A stretch of 64,000 bases of DNA. Source: Sphaerimonospora thailandensis (GTDB taxonomy: Bacteria > Actinomycetota > Actinomycetes > Streptosporangiales > Streptosporangiaceae). Each line of letters starts with the position of its first letter. Positions within the stretch are counted from its first letter, which is position 1. Location of the stretch: contig NZ_BOOG01000003.1 of NCBI RefSeq assembly GCF_016863115.1, positions 62,001 to 126,000 on the forward strand. Direction: 5' to 3'. The notes under the pieces were generated by a model. The model saw nothing but the letters and a program-made list of their open reading frames with translations. It did no database searches and was not told the DNA's origin. A program made the position numbers and the translations under genes. Shown here in pieces: positions 43,101-51,858 of the stretch.

Positions 43101-43675
43101 GCGCCCCGGCCGAGTGGTGGATGTCAACCCGGGACGGTGAGACGGCCCAGGCCGCGGCGGAGCTGGCCCGCCATCCGGAGTGGGAGCAGACCGTCGTCGA
43201 CCTCGGCTCGCTGACCCAGCGTCTCAGGGACGATCCGCTGGCCGGCGGCCTGCAGGGCGCGCTGGTCCTGGGCTTCGCCGCCGCGCTGGTCTTCGCGCTG
43301 CTCGGCTTCCTGGTCAACGCGGCCGTGACGGCGCGAGAACGGGTCGCGGAGTTCGCGATCCTGCGCGCCCTCGGGGTGAGCTCCCGGCAGGTCTTCGGGC
43401 TGCTGGCGGTGGAGCAGGCGTTCCTGATCGGGCTGTCGCTCATCGCCGGGACCGGGCTGGCGCTGGGGATCGCCGCGCTGGTCGTCCCGCACATCGTGCT
43501 GACCGGCCAGGCGGCCTCGGCCACCCCCGGGGTGGTGCTCCAGGTGCCGTGGGCTGCGACCATCGCGATGCCGGCGGCCCTCGCCGTCGTGCTGTTCTGG
43601 ATCGTCGCGGGCCTGGCCCGTACGCTGCGCCGTCAGGGCCTCGGCGGCGCCCTGCGCGCCGGGGAGGACCGATGA
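40199..43675 (+). CDS. FtsX-like ABC permease, very large (1158 residues)
   Basis: The protein starts at ATG 40199 behind GGGAGGGGG. It has an N-terminal transmembrane helix, a large extracytoplasmic domain, a first group of FtsX-type helices (about residues 320-460), further helices and extracytoplasmic domain, and a C-terminal FtsX block (ALVLGFAAALVFALLGFLVN, VAEFAILRALGVSSRQVFGL). A Gly-Ser repeat (DTGSGSGSGSGSDSGSGG) interrupts the first outer domain and a Gly/Pro-rich stretch lies later. It forms a MacB/Lol-like mechanotransmission transporter with the next permease and the two ATPases. The substrate is unknown. Confidence 0.88.
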   Translation: MRVRTPLVVRRALSEPLLLLAAFGSILLATTTLVALAMYASSVADVGVRRAMENAPTETVATTINAPIRQDTFAEVERVIHGHLATLSGDGGEDGGERDGVPYDVAFRARSDSYALPGQERLKHPELTRFGVDEELERHARLVQGAWPRPDADTGSGSGSGSGSDSGSGGIKDRVVDVVEVALSQPAAQAMNLGVGDELRMVGRLDGTAVHARVTGVFQLDAPYSGRWDGDELLRRGVEHGDYTTYGPLMVPRETFLARFTGGTSVTATWTAVPDLGGLTPQRLRPFAASVAGLGETLKRDCSACETNTRLPEMLTQLDRAALVARSTMLVPVLQLLLLAAYALVLTARLLAEHRRMEVALLRSRGAGSVRLALLAAGEALLVAVPCAVLAPFLAPPLLGLIDAIPWIRASGVHIAPDPGAATFGVAAAVALACAALLALPALRGARRTYVEEQATRGRGDRQGLLQRAGGDVALLAVAALAIWQLRRYGAPVTATSGGGLGIDPLIVTGPALALLCGGMLSLRLVPRVSRLAERFTSRRPGLAPALGAWQVSRRPGRYSGPALLLTMAVAIGGVSMTTAATWRGSQVDQARHQAAADLRVSSAPESGELGRLGRGAVYAGLPGVTALTPVYRGALTFSGASSGGNGTLVAADAAKLGPMLMLRPDLGSSGDLAARLVAGRPAISAVPLPGTPAKLTLSVRLRPDPPATSRDYSGLELRMVVVDALGVHQQVTVGPLTADGEPHPLTVDLGGLAGRSGKLSYPLGIRGFVVRIPVRAPGGGGGGGVNLAVGSISTDAGAPVTPPEGLRWEHGVRGDGRIAGETGENAGENAGVRVTTDGGVFTLAVPAPKKPGPGEGPGEEAGPGGSGEPEYVSLTAAAPSGGPPAGAAPMGGPPAGPIPVVITADLAAREKLAEGRTGTLTLDGQPVEVTVAGVVGAMPGTPAGVPAVLADLPTLLAADLAAVREPRAPAEWWMSTRDGETAQAAAELARHPEWEQTVVDLGSLTQRLRDDPLAGGLQGALVLGFAAALVFALLGFLVNAAVTARERVAEFAILRALGVSSRQVFGLLAVEQAFLIGLSLIAGTGLALGIAALVVPHIVLTGQAASATPGVVLQVPWAATIAMPAALAVVLFWIVAGLARTLRRQGLGGALRAGEDR

Positions 43676-46518
43676 ACCCGCTGCTCCTGCTCAGGGTCCA
43701 CCGGGGCGCGGCGGCCGTGCTCGCACTGCTGGCGCTGAGCGCGTCGCTGCTGGTCACCGGGCTGCCCCGGTGGTTCGAGGGCGCCTCCGACCGGGCCGCG
43801 CGCAGCGCTCTCGAGGAGATCAGCGCCGACGCGACCGACCTGACCGTCGTGATGCGCCCGAACCGGCCCGGGCACTACCTCACCGATGAGAACGGGTTCC
43901 GGGAGAGGGACCGCGAGTGGCGGGCCATGCTGCCGCCGTCCCTCACCCAGATCGTCGACACCGGACCGCACGCCGGCAGCCGGTTCGTGGCCAAGACCCT
44001 CGGCACGCCGGTCACGGCGCGGCTGGGAGCGAAACCGCGGAGCGGCCAGTACGTCAACGTGGGCTGGGTGCCCGACGCCGACCGCCGCGTCCGCTACGTG
44101 CGGGGATCGCCGCCCGGACCGCCGAACCCGGCGGCGAGCGTCCCGGGCCACCCGGAGCTGCGTGACGCCAGGCGGCTCGACATCGCCCTGGCCCGGAGCG
44201 CGGCCGAGAAGATGGACATCCAGGTCGGCGCCACGCTCGTGCTGGGCAACAGCCAGCCCCTGCTCGGCCGCGTCACCGGTCTGTTCGAGCCGATCGCGCC
44301 GACCGTCCCGGGCGACCGGTTCTGGCAGCACAACCGCGACATCGCCGAGGTCACGACGCGGACCGTCCCCGGGGCCGACCGCGACGAGCTGAGCATCACC
44401 GCCCTCACCCATGAGGGCTCCCTCCGCCAGCTGATCCTCGGAGGCCGCGACCTGGTCTACGGCTGGGTCATCACGGTGGACCGCTCGGCCGTCACCGCGC
44501 GCGACGCGGCCTCGGTGGTCGAGGGGATGGCCGACTACCGGCGCGCCCTGAGCGGGCCGGCCCACCGAGCGGATGCCTCCGCGCAGCTTTTCCTGGACAC
44601 CGCGCTCGACCGGGTGCTCGCCGGGTTCCTGACCCGGCTCGCGACCGCCCGGGCGCTGATGTTCCTGATCCTCGGCGGCCTGGTGGCGGTGGCCGGGGGC
44701 GTCATCGCGCTCGCCGTCCAACTGCTGACCGAGCGTATGCGCGAGGCCCTGTCCCTCGCCCGGGCGCGGGGCGCCTCGCTCGGCCAGGTCGTCGCGGCGG
44801 GCACGGGAGCGGTCGCGCTGGCCGCCGTCCCGGCGGTCCTGGCCGGGTACGGACTGTCGTACCCGCTGTCGGCGTCCCTGCTGTCCGGGCCGGTCACGCC
44901 GGTCGTGCACGCCGTCCCGCCGCTGCTCGCCGTCGCCGCGGTGGGCTTCGCGGCGGCCCGCCTGGCGGTCGCCCATCGCACGCCGCTGCCGGGCCGGCGT
45001 GACGATGTGGTGGGCCGCCGCCGCTCGCCGAGGCGTACGGCGCTGGAGGTGCTGGTCGTCGTCCTGGCGCTGGCGGGGACATACCTGCTGCGCACCCGCG
45101 GCCTCACCACCGATCTCTCTACCGGCCTCGCCACGGGCGGCGCCCCCGGCCTCTCCCCCGGCCTCTCCCCCGGCGGCGCCGCCCGGGAGGCCGATCCCTT
45201 CCTGATGCTCGTCCCGGTCATGCTCACGGTGGCCGCGGCACTCGTCACGTTGCGCTGCTATCCGTACCCGTTGCGGCTGTTCGTGCGGTTCGCCGCGCGG
45301 GCCCGGGGGGCCGTGCCGTTCGTGGGGCTGACCCTGGCGGCGCGGGCCAGGTCGGTCAGTGCGCTGCCCGTGCTGATCCTGCTGCCCGCGCTCGCCGTCT
45401 CGGTGTACGGGGCGGTGGTCGGCGGCACGCTGGAGGCCACCCAGCGCCTGGCCGCCTGGCAGACGACCGGCGCCGACGCGCGGGTCGAGCGTGCGGCCGA
45501 ACTACCGGCCGACGTGATCGAGAAGATCCGGCAGGTCCCGGGGGTGCGGGAGGTCCTGCCCGCGCAGAAGGGGACGGCACAGGTCGGGTACGGCGGGCGG
45601 AACGCCACCGTCATCGCCCTGGACCTCGACGCCTACCGCCGCATCGCCGCCGGCTCCCCGCTGAAGGTGCCCGGCCCACCACCGGACCCGCCGTCGACCA
45701 CGCCGTCGACCCCGCCCTCGACCCCGCTGCCGACCCCGGCCGCCCAGAACGGTTCGGCGCAGGAGATTCCCGTCCTGGTCTCCCCCGACCTGGCGCACCT
45801 GACCACCTTCGAGATCGGCTGGCACGTCCGGATGAAGCTCGTCAATCGGGGCGTCATCACCGGCGGGCTGCCGGGCCTGACCCGCGTCACGAACAACCTG
45901 ATCGTGGTGCCCTACGACGCCGCCACCCGGGCCGGCGCCCGGTCGCACGCCACCATGCTGCTCATCCGGGGAGCCGGGAACGGGGGCGACGACATCGACG
46001 GCGGGCGGTTGCGGGCCGCCGTGGGCGACCTGCCGGACGTCATGGTGGTGACCTTCGAAGAGACGCTCCGGAAGATAGCCGCGGCTCCGCTCCCCGCCAC
46101 GATCAAGGACGGTTTCCGCCTCGTCACCGTCGCCCTGGCCGGGTACGCGCTGCTCACCGTGGTGATCGCACTGGTCGTCGGGGCCGCCGACCGGGCGCGT
46201 GCCCTGTCGTACCTGCGCACCCTCGGCCTGTCGCACCGCCAGGCGGCGACCCTCACCGTGCTGGAGATCGCCCCGCTGATCGTGCTCACCGCGGGCGCGG
46301 GCCTCGCGGTCGGTCTCGCCCTGCCCGCCGCCCTCGGACCCGGCGTCGACCTCGGCGGCTACGCGGGCGACCTCGCCGTACGGGCGTACGAGCTCGACCT
46401 GGCCGCACCGGCGCTGCTGGCCGCCGGTCTCGCCGTCGTCGCCGTCGCCGGCGCGTTCCTCCACGCCGTGACCGGCCGCCGCCGGTCCCTCGGCTCCGTC
46501 CTGCGAGTGGGTGAATGA
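43672..46518 (+). CDS. FtsX-like ABC permease, second subunit (948 residues)
   Basis: ATG 43672 overlaps the stop of the first permease gene (ATGA). The protein has an N-terminal helix (VLALLALSASLLVTGLPRWF), outer domains, a first FtsX region (FLILGGLVAVAGGVIALAVQ, REALSLARARGASLGQVVAA) and a C-terminal one (LALVVGAADRARALSYL-like, then LRTLGLSHRQAATLTVLEIA). A Pro/Ser/Thr repeat (PPSTTPSTPPSTPLPTP) at about residues 670-690 looks like a flexible linker. It probably forms a heterodimer with the first permease. Confidence 0.88.
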   Translation: MNPLLLLRVHRGAAAVLALLALSASLLVTGLPRWFEGASDRAARSALEEISADATDLTVVMRPNRPGHYLTDENGFRERDREWRAMLPPSLTQIVDTGPHAGSRFVAKTLGTPVTARLGAKPRSGQYVNVGWVPDADRRVRYVRGSPPGPPNPAASVPGHPELRDARRLDIALARSAAEKMDIQVGATLVLGNSQPLLGRVTGLFEPIAPTVPGDRFWQHNRDIAEVTTRTVPGADRDELSITALTHEGSLRQLILGGRDLVYGWVITVDRSAVTARDAASVVEGMADYRRALSGPAHRADASAQLFLDTALDRVLAGFLTRLATARALMFLILGGLVAVAGGVIALAVQLLTERMREALSLARARGASLGQVVAAGTGAVALAAVPAVLAGYGLSYPLSASLLSGPVTPVVHAVPPLLAVAAVGFAAARLAVAHRTPLPGRRDDVVGRRRSPRRTALEVLVVVLALAGTYLLRTRGLTTDLSTGLATGGAPGLSPGLSPGGAAREADPFLMLVPVMLTVAAALVTLRCYPYPLRLFVRFAARARGAVPFVGLTLAARARSVSALPVLILLPALAVSVYGAVVGGTLEATQRLAAWQTTGADARVERAAELPADVIEKIRQVPGVREVLPAQKGTAQVGYGGRNATVIALDLDAYRRIAAGSPLKVPGPPPDPPSTTPSTPPSTPLPTPAAQNGSAQEIPVLVSPDLAHLTTFEIGWHVRMKLVNRGVITGGLPGLTRVTNNLIVVPYDAATRAGARSHATMLLIRGAGNGGDDIDGGRLRAAVGDLPDVMVVTFEETLRKIAAAPLPATIKDGFRLVTVALAGYALLTVVIALVVGAADRARALSYLRTLGLSHRQAATLTVLEIAPLIVLTAGAGLAVGLALPAALGPGVDLGGYAGDLAVRAYELDLAAPALLAAGLAVVAVAGAFLHAVTGRRRSLGSVLRVGE

Positions 46519-47506
46519 GTTGGAAGAACCGGATGACACCCCGACGCTCTCCCAGCTGGAGAGGCAGGCCGCGCACGTACGGCCGGCCTTCGGGGAGCAC
46601 GCGCACATCCTGTGCGACAACCTCGTGCGGATCTACAAGACCGAGGGCGTCGAGGTGGTCGCACTGCAGGGGCTCGACCTGCTCGTCGACAAGGGCGAAC
46701 TGATCGCCGTCGTCGGCGCCTCGGGGTCGGGCAAGTCGACCCTGCTCAACGTGCTGTCCGGGCTTGACGTGCCGACCGCGGGCCTCGCGCGGGTCGCCGG
46801 GACCGACCTGCTCGCGATGACCGCCAAGGACCGGCTGCGCTACCGCCGTGAGGTCGTCGGGTTCGTCTGGCAGCAGACGGCCCGCAACCTGCTGCCGTAT
46901 CTCACCGCCGGTGAGAACGTCCGGCTGCCGATGCGCCTGGCCGGCAGGCGGGGCCGTACGGACCGGGCGGGCGAGCTGCTCGACCTGCTCGGCGTGGCGC
47001 ACCGCGCCGGCAGCCGGCCGGGCGAGATGTCCGGCGGCGAGCAGCAGCGGGTGGCCATCGCGGTGGCCCTGGCCAACTCCCCGCAGGTCGTCCTGGCCGA
47101 CGAGCCCACCGGCGAGCTGGACAGCGAGAACTCCGAGCAGGTGTTCGCCGCGCTGCGCCGCGCCAACCGGGAGCTCGGCGTCACGACCGTGATCGTCACG
47201 CACGACGCGACGGTGTCGGAGCAGGTGGACCGGACCGTCGGCATCCGGGACGGGCGCACCAGCAGTGAGACGCTGCGCCGGACGGCCGAGGGCGGCGCCG
47301 TGATCGCCGAGGAGTACGCCGTGCTCGACCGGGTGGGCCGCCTCCAGCTGCCGAGGGAGTTCATCGGCGCCCTCGACATGGAGCGCCGGGTCCGGCTCGA
47401 ACTCGAGTGCGACCACATCGGGGTGTGGCCGGACCGACCCCAACCGGACACGCCCCAACCAGACACGCCCCAACCGGACCAGCCGCAGCCGGAGGAGTCG
47501 CGATGA
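46511..47506 (+). CDS. ABC transporter ATP-binding protein (MacB-type)
   Basis: This 331-residue ATPase starts at GTG 46511, overlapping the permease stop. It has Walker A GASGSGKST, the signature MSGGEQQRVAIAVAL and Walker B VVLADEPTGELDSE. The first ~45 residues form an extra N-terminal segment. The C-terminus ends in a repeated PDTPQPDTPQPDQPQPEES tail. Family members power FtsX-type permeases that act on lipids, peptides or cell-wall enzymes rather than classical import. Confidence 0.92.
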   Translation: MNELEEPDDTPTLSQLERQAAHVRPAFGEHAHILCDNLVRIYKTEGVEVVALQGLDLLVDKGELIAVVGASGSGKSTLLNVLSGLDVPTAGLARVAGTDLLAMTAKDRLRYRREVVGFVWQQTARNLLPYLTAGENVRLPMRLAGRRGRTDRAGELLDLLGVAHRAGSRPGEMSGGEQQRVAIAVALANSPQVVLADEPTGELDSENSEQVFAALRRANRELGVTTVIVTHDATVSEQVDRTVGIRDGRTSSETLRRTAEGGAVIAEEYAVLDRVGRLQLPREFIGALDMERRVRLELECDHIGVWPDRPQPDTPQPDTPQPDQPQPEESR

Positions 47507-48252
47507 GCAGCCAGCCCCTCGTCGTCGTGGAGCGGGTCAGCAAGGTGTACCGGACCGGACCCAAGAGAACAGGGCCCAAGGGAGCAGGGCCCAAGGACGT
47601 GGTCGCCCTGCGCGAGGTGTCGTTCGAGGCCTTTCCCGGCGAGCTGATCGCCGTGCGGGGCCGTTCCGGATCGGGGAAGACCACGCTGCTCAACCAGGTC
47701 GGCGGGCTCGACCGCCCCGACAGCGGCCGGGTGACCGTCGACGGACGTGTGGTCACCGAGTTGCCCGAGGCGGACCTGCTGGAGCTGCGCCGCGACGTCA
47801 TCGGGTTCGTCTTCCAGTCGTTCGGGCTGATCCCGGTCCTGTCGGCGGCGGAGAACGTCGGCGTGCCGATGCGGCTGCGCCGTACGCCCGCCACCGAACG
47901 GGAGGAACGCGCCCGCGTGCTGCTGTCGATGGTCGGGCTGGACAAGCACATGAACCAGCGGCCGTACGAGCTGTCCGGCGGCCAGCGGCAGCGGGTGGCG
48001 GTGGCCCGCGCCCTCGCCAACCGGCCGAAACTGCTCATCGCCGACGAGCCGACCGGTCAGCTCGACTCGCAGACCGGACGGCAGATCATGCAGCTGCTGC
48101 GCGCCGTCGTCCACAGCGAGGGCGTCACCGCGCTGGTCGCCACCCACGACCCCACCCTCATGACGATCGCCGACCGGGTCCTCGAACTGCACGACGGCGC
48201 GCTCACCGAGACGTCGGAACCGGGCGAGCCCGTCGCCGCGCCGGCGTCCTGA
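47503..48252 (+). CDS. ABC transporter ATP-binding protein (MacB-type)
   Basis: ATG 47503 overlaps the stop of the previous ATPase gene (ATGA). The 249-residue protein has Walker A GRSGSGKTT, signature LSGGQRQRVAVARAL and Walker B LLIADEPTGQLDSQ. A short repeat, RTGPKRTGPKGAGPKD, follows the first strand. Having two ATPases and two unequal permeases in one coupled operon suggests a heteromeric transporter (one ATPase per permease). The gene ends the operon about 200 bases before the TetR gene. Confidence 0.92.
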   Translation: MSSQPLVVVERVSKVYRTGPKRTGPKGAGPKDVVALREVSFEAFPGELIAVRGRSGSGKTTLLNQVGGLDRPDSGRVTVDGRVVTELPEADLLELRRDVIGFVFQSFGLIPVLSAAENVGVPMRLRRTPATEREERARVLLSMVGLDKHMNQRPYELSGGQRQRVAVARALANRPKLLIADEPTGQLDSQTGRQIMQLLRAVVHSEGVTALVATHDPTLMTIADRVLELHDGALTETSEPGEPVAAPAS

Positions 48253-48306
48253 TCACCACCGCGCCCCGGCCCGGGCGGCACGGCCGACAACCGGCGACGC
48301 CTAGCG

Positions 48307-48320
48307 AGCAAATGCTTGTT
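48307..48320. promoter_or_regulatory. KstR2-like operator, site 1 (before TetR gene)
   Basis: AGCAAATGCTTGTT matches the known mycobacterial KstR2 consensus AnCAAGnnCTTGnT with one mismatch, or its complement AACAAGCATTTGCT. Related sites lie at 55245 and 63168. Its place 132 bases before the TetR start suggests autoregulation. Confidence 0.62.
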
Positions 48321-48451
48321 GCTGGCATGATGATATTCATCGGCGGCACGCGACTTCAGGACATCGGACGCGCGACGAGCGCTACGGCCACTCCTCATCT
48401 GGGCGACCGCGGTAGACCACGATGTTCTACGGGACACCCCCTGGGGGAAGC

Positions 48452-49063
48452 ATGGCGCGAGAGCTGGGAGACCGGCGTGAGGCGATCCTCGGCAGTGCCG
48501 CCGCCCTGTTCGCGGAGCGAGGGGTGGCGGCGACCACCGTCCGCCAGATCGCCGACGCGGTCGGGCTTCTCTCCGGCAGTCTCTACCACCACTTCGACTC
48601 CAAGGAGTCGATGGTCGACGAGATCATCTCGTCGTTCCTGGCGGACCTGCGGGAGCGGTACGCGAAGGTGCTGGCCCGGGAGGCCGGCGCCCGGGAGCGG
48701 TTGCACGACCTGATCGTGGCGTCACTGGAGGCCATGGCGGCTCATCCGCACGCCGCCGAGATCTACCAGAACGACGTCAACTACCTCCTCAGGATCGAGC
48801 GGTTCGGCTACCTGCGCAACGCCGGCCGCGAGGTGCAGCACACCTGGCTCCAGGTGATCGAGAACGGCATCGCCGAGGGCGCCTTCCGTTCCGACCTCAA
48901 CCCGAAGGCCCTCTACCGGCTCATGCGCGACGCCGTGTGGCTGTCGGCACGCTGGTTCAAGCCGAGCAGGGGCTATCCGGTCGCCAAACTGGCCGAGGAC
49001 TGCACCTCGCTGTTCCTGGACGGCCTCACCACGGCTCAGCGCGCGGCAGGGGTGAACCTGTAG
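48452..49063 (+). CDS. TetR family regulator, KstR2-like
   Basis: This 203-residue TetR protein has the helix-turn-helix AAALFAERGVAATTVRQIAD with GLLSGSLYHHFDSKESMVDE. The sequence strongly resembles mycobacterial KstR2, the repressor of late cholesterol catabolism, including the C-terminal stretch (YQNDVNYLLRIERFGYL, LYRLMRDAVWLSARWFKP). KstR2 responds to a CoA thioester of a steroid-derived acid. ATG 48452 follows TGGGGGAAGC. Its 3' end overlaps the convergent ferredoxin gene by 28 bases. A set of KstR2-like sites in this region supports a local regulon. Confidence 0.88.
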   Translation: MARELGDRREAILGSAAALFAERGVAATTVRQIADAVGLLSGSLYHHFDSKESMVDEIISSFLADLRERYAKVLAREAGARERLHDLIVASLEAMAAHPHAAEIYQNDVNYLLRIERFGYLRNAGREVQHTWLQVIENGIAEGAFRSDLNPKALYRLMRDAVWLSARWFKPSRGYPVAKLAEDCTSLFLDGLTTAQRAAGVNL

Positions 49064-49287
49064 ACCTCGAAGACGAAGTCGGGGCAGACCATCTGGCAGG
49101 CGGTGCAGCCGGTGCAGCCCGAGGTGAGCTCCGGATAGCGGTAGCCCATCTCGTTGACGTCGCTCGACATGGTGAGGACCCGGGGCGGGCAGGCCGCGAC
49201 GCACAGCTCGCAGCCCTTGCACCGGTCCCCGGCGATGACCAGCGTCCCCCGGCTCTCCCTCGGCGTGCCGCCGTCCTGCTCGCTCAT
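49036..49287 (-). CDS. Ferredoxin-type delta subunit of 2-oxoacid oxidoreductase
   Basis: This 83-residue protein contains two 4Fe-4S motifs (DRCKGCELCVAACPPRVLTM and SGCTGCTACQMVCPDFVFEV), as in delta subunits of 2-oxoacid:ferredoxin oxidoreductases. ATG 49287 overlaps the GntR stop. It is the last gene of the leftward operon and should pass electrons from the TPP-containing subunit to free ferredoxin. Confidence 0.93.
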   Translation of the reverse strand: MSEQDGGTPRESRGTLVIAGDRCKGCELCVAACPPRVLTMSSDVNEMGYRYPELTSGCTGCTACQMVCPDFVFEVYRFTPAAR

Positions 49288-50015
49288 GTCCTGTCGCCTC
49301 CGGCCGTCGTACGGACGATGTCAAGGATTGGGGAAGGATCGGCCGTCTCGGCCGGGACGGGGTCCGAGGTGAAGACCCCCCGCCGTCGCAGGGCGCGTAC
49401 CGCGTTCTCCGCCGTCATCAGCACGTGATCGAGAGCCGCCGCCGACGCGGCGTCGGCGTCGCCGGCGACCAGCGCGTCGTACTCCCGGCGCAGCGCGGCC
49501 CGCTCGTCGTCCATCGCGTCCTCGATGGAGAAGCGGGCGGCGACCGGCACCAGCCCGCTGAAACTGCGCAGCAGCGCACGCAGGTGCGGACCGGCGGTGG
49601 CGAGGTTCACCGCCTTGCGGAACTCCCGGGCGGTCCGTTCGAACTCGTCCACCTGGTCGCAGTGGGTCAGGGCCTCGGTGAGCTTGCCGAGCGTCTCCCT
49701 GAGTCCGGGGTCCCCGCTCATCGCCGCACGGCTGTTGGTGAGCGCGCTCAGCATCCCGTACAGCTCGAACGCCTCGTGGACGGTGGCCGCGTCGAAAGCC
49801 GCGACGAACGCACCGCGATAGTGCGGCATGTCGACCAGGCCGTCGCGCTCCAGTTGCAGAACGGCCTCCCGGACCGGCGCCCGGCTGACGCCGAGCGTCG
49901 CGGCGATGCCGTCGAGATCGATCCGGTCGCCCCCGCGCAGCGTGCCGTCGAAGAGCAGCTTCATGATGTGTTCGGCGACGGCCGCCCCGGTCTTGGTCCG
50001 TGTCAGCGCGGTCAT
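49284..50015 (-). CDS. GntR/FadR-type regulator inside the oxidoreductase operon
   Basis: This 243-residue protein has an N-terminal GntR winged helix (AEHIMKLLFDGTLRGGDRID, LGVSRAPVREAVLQLERDGL) and a C-terminal FCD ligand-binding domain rich in His/Asp. ATG 50015 overlaps the stop of the beta-subunit gene and its own stop overlaps the ferredoxin start. Its embedding makes autoregulation of the operon likely. The perfect palindrome at 52487-52505 in the divergent promoter is the obvious candidate operator. Confidence 0.92.
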   Translation of the reverse strand: MTALTRTKTGAAVAEHIMKLLFDGTLRGGDRIDLDGIAATLGVSRAPVREAVLQLERDGLVDMPHYRGAFVAAFDAATVHEAFELYGMLSALTNSRAAMSGDPGLRETLGKLTEALTHCDQVDEFERTAREFRKAVNLATAGPHLRALLRSFSGLVPVAARFSIEDAMDDERAALRREYDALVAGDADAASAAALDHVLMTAENAVRALRRRGVFTSDPVPAETADPSPILDIVRTTAGGDRT

Positions 50016-50782
50016 GTGGTCAGCTCCCCGAGCGGATAGGCCTGCTCCATCGAGTCGGCGAGGTATCCGGGGCCGTCGGGGGCCGGGACGAACCAGCCGG
50101 TCGGGCACATGGTGAGGATCTCCACCAGGCTGAACCCGGCACCCGACAGCTGGGCCTCGAAGGCGCGGCGCAGCATCCTCTTGGTCTGGGCCACCGAGCC
50201 GGCGGTGGCGACCGTGCCACGGGCGACGTAGGCGGTGCCGGGCAGCCCGGCGACCAGATCGGCCACCGGGATGGGATGGCCGTGGGCCTCCGCGTCGCGC
50301 CCCTCCAGACTGGTCTTGGTGCGCTGGCCGAGCACGGTGGTCGCGGTCAGCTGACCACCGGTGTCGCCGAAGACGCCGTTGTTGAGCAGCACACAAGTGA
50401 TCTTCTCACCGCGGGCGGCGGTGTGCAGCACCTCCTGCAGTCCTTCGTTGACCATGTCGCCGTCGCCCTGCATCGTGAAGACCGCGCGGTCCGGCCGGAC
50501 CCGCTTGATGCCGGTGGCGCAGGACGGCGCCCGGCCGTGCAGGCACTGCAGCACGTCCACGTCCATGATCCGGACGAAACTGCCGTAACAGCCGTGGCCG
50601 ACGACGCCGATGGTCCGCTGCACGATGTCGAGCTCCTGCAGCACCTCCAGCAGCAGCCGCAGCGCCACCGGTTCGCCGCAGCCCGGGCAGAGCGAGTGCT
50701 CGCCGAGCAGCAGCGGGGAACTGAACTCGGCGACCTTCTTGGCCGGCTGCGAGGGCGGCTGGGACGTGTCGATGACGCTCAC
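50012..50782 (-). CDS. 2-oxoacid:ferredoxin oxidoreductase beta (TPP) subunit
   Basis: This 256-residue subunit binds thiamine diphosphate: MQGDGDMVNEG followed by LLNNGVFGDTGGQ is the GDG-NN motif, and CPGCGEPVALR lies near the N-terminus. It decarboxylates a 2-oxoacid to an acyl-CoA together with alpha and gamma subunits. GTG 50782 overlaps the alpha stop. Resemblance is closest to the VOR/KOR/IOR group; the actual oxoacid is not evident. Confidence 0.93.
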   Translation of the reverse strand: MSVIDTSQPPSQPAKKVAEFSSPLLLGEHSLCPGCGEPVALRLLLEVLQELDIVQRTIGVVGHGCYGSFVRIMDVDVLQCLHGRAPSCATGIKRVRPDRAVFTMQGDGDMVNEGLQEVLHTAARGEKITCVLLNNGVFGDTGGQLTATTVLGQRTKTSLEGRDAEAHGHPIPVADLVAGLPGTAYVARGTVATAGSVAQTKRMLRRAFEAQLSGAGFSLVEILTMCPTGWFVPAPDGPGYLADSMEQAYPLGELTT

Positions 50783-51858
50783 GGGCGTGCACCTCCGGTG
50801 ATAGCGGCCAGGATCCGGTCGCGGATGACCGGAGCGTCCATCAGTTCGCCGTACGCGAGCCCGGACTCCGCGATGCTCACCCCGCCGATGAACCGTACGG
50901 CCGAGCGGTCGGCGGCGTGAATGCGCACATCGTCGAGCATCTGCCCGGCGTTGAGCTCGAAGACCAGCACCCGCCGCACTCCAGCGGTCGCCGCGGCGAG
51001 CGCCTCGCCGGGGAACGGCCAGAGCGTGACCGGGCGGAACCAGCCGATGCGGTGCCCGTCGGCCCGGAGCTCGTCGACGACGTACTCCACGAACTTGGCG
51101 GCGGAGCCGAACGCCACCACCAGCGTCTCGGCGTCATCGACGTGGGCCTGCTCGAACCGCGACTCCACCTTGTCGATGGCGTCGAACTTGTCGGCGATCG
51201 CACGCCAGTGCCCGTCCGGTCCGGGCCCCGGGTCGGTCGCCTTGCCCATGGCCCACGTCCAGATCTGGCGCGACCGGCCCGTGCCGCCGCCCGTCCCGTC
51301 GAGCACCCAGTCCTTGGGCGGCAACGGGCCGAAGTCCAGGGCCTCGATCGAGACCCCGACCCGGGTCTGGGCCAGCAGCGGATCACCGTAGAAGATCACC
51401 GGCGCGCGGTACCTGTCGGCGAGGTGGAACAGCAACTGGGTGTGCTCGACCGCCTCGGGGACGTCCTTGGGCGCCAGCGTGATCGTCCGGTAGTCGCCCC
51501 AGCCGCCGCCGCGGGTGGACTGGAAGTAGTCCTGCTGGTTCCGGGCCATGTTGAAGACCACGAACGGGGTCTCGTTCAGCGCCGCCTCGGCGATCGCCTC
51601 CTGCATCAGCGCGATCCCCTGCCCGCATGATCCGGTGGCCGCGCGTGCTCCGGCCGCGGCGGCGCCGAGGGTCATGTTGACGCCCTCGATCTCGCTTTCC
51701 GCGTTGAGGCAGACGCCGCCGGCCGCCGGCATCTGCTGGGACATGTTCTCCAGCAGCCCCGTGAAGGGCGACATGGGGTAACCGGCGAAGAAGCGGCAGC
51801 CCGCCGCGATCGCCGACCGGGCGATGGCGGTGCTGCCTTCGAGCAGTTCGAGGGTCAT
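50779..51858 (-). CDS. 2-oxoacid:ferredoxin oxidoreductase alpha subunit
   Basis: This 359-residue protein is a VorB/KorA-type alpha subunit with the pyrimidine-binding N-terminal region (GCRFFAGYPMSPFTGLLENM, LNAESEIEGVNMTLGAAAAG) and a C-terminal transketolase-like domain. ATG 51858 overlaps the gamma stop and the stop overlaps the beta start. It forms the core enzyme with beta; the reaction yields acyl-CoA, CO2 and reduced ferredoxin. Confidence 0.93.
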   Translation of the reverse strand: MTLELLEGSTAIARSAIAAGCRFFAGYPMSPFTGLLENMSQQMPAAGGVCLNAESEIEGVNMTLGAAAAGARAATGSCGQGIALMQEAIAEAALNETPFVVFNMARNQQDYFQSTRGGGWGDYRTITLAPKDVPEAVEHTQLLFHLADRYRAPVIFYGDPLLAQTRVGVSIEALDFGPLPPKDWVLDGTGGGTGRSRQIWTWAMGKATDPGPGPDGHWRAIADKFDAIDKVESRFEQAHVDDAETLVVAFGSAAKFVEYVVDELRADGHRIGWFRPVTLWPFPGEALAAATAGVRRVLVFELNAGQMLDDVRIHAADRSAVRFIGGVSIAESGLAYGELMDAPVIRDRILAAITGGARP

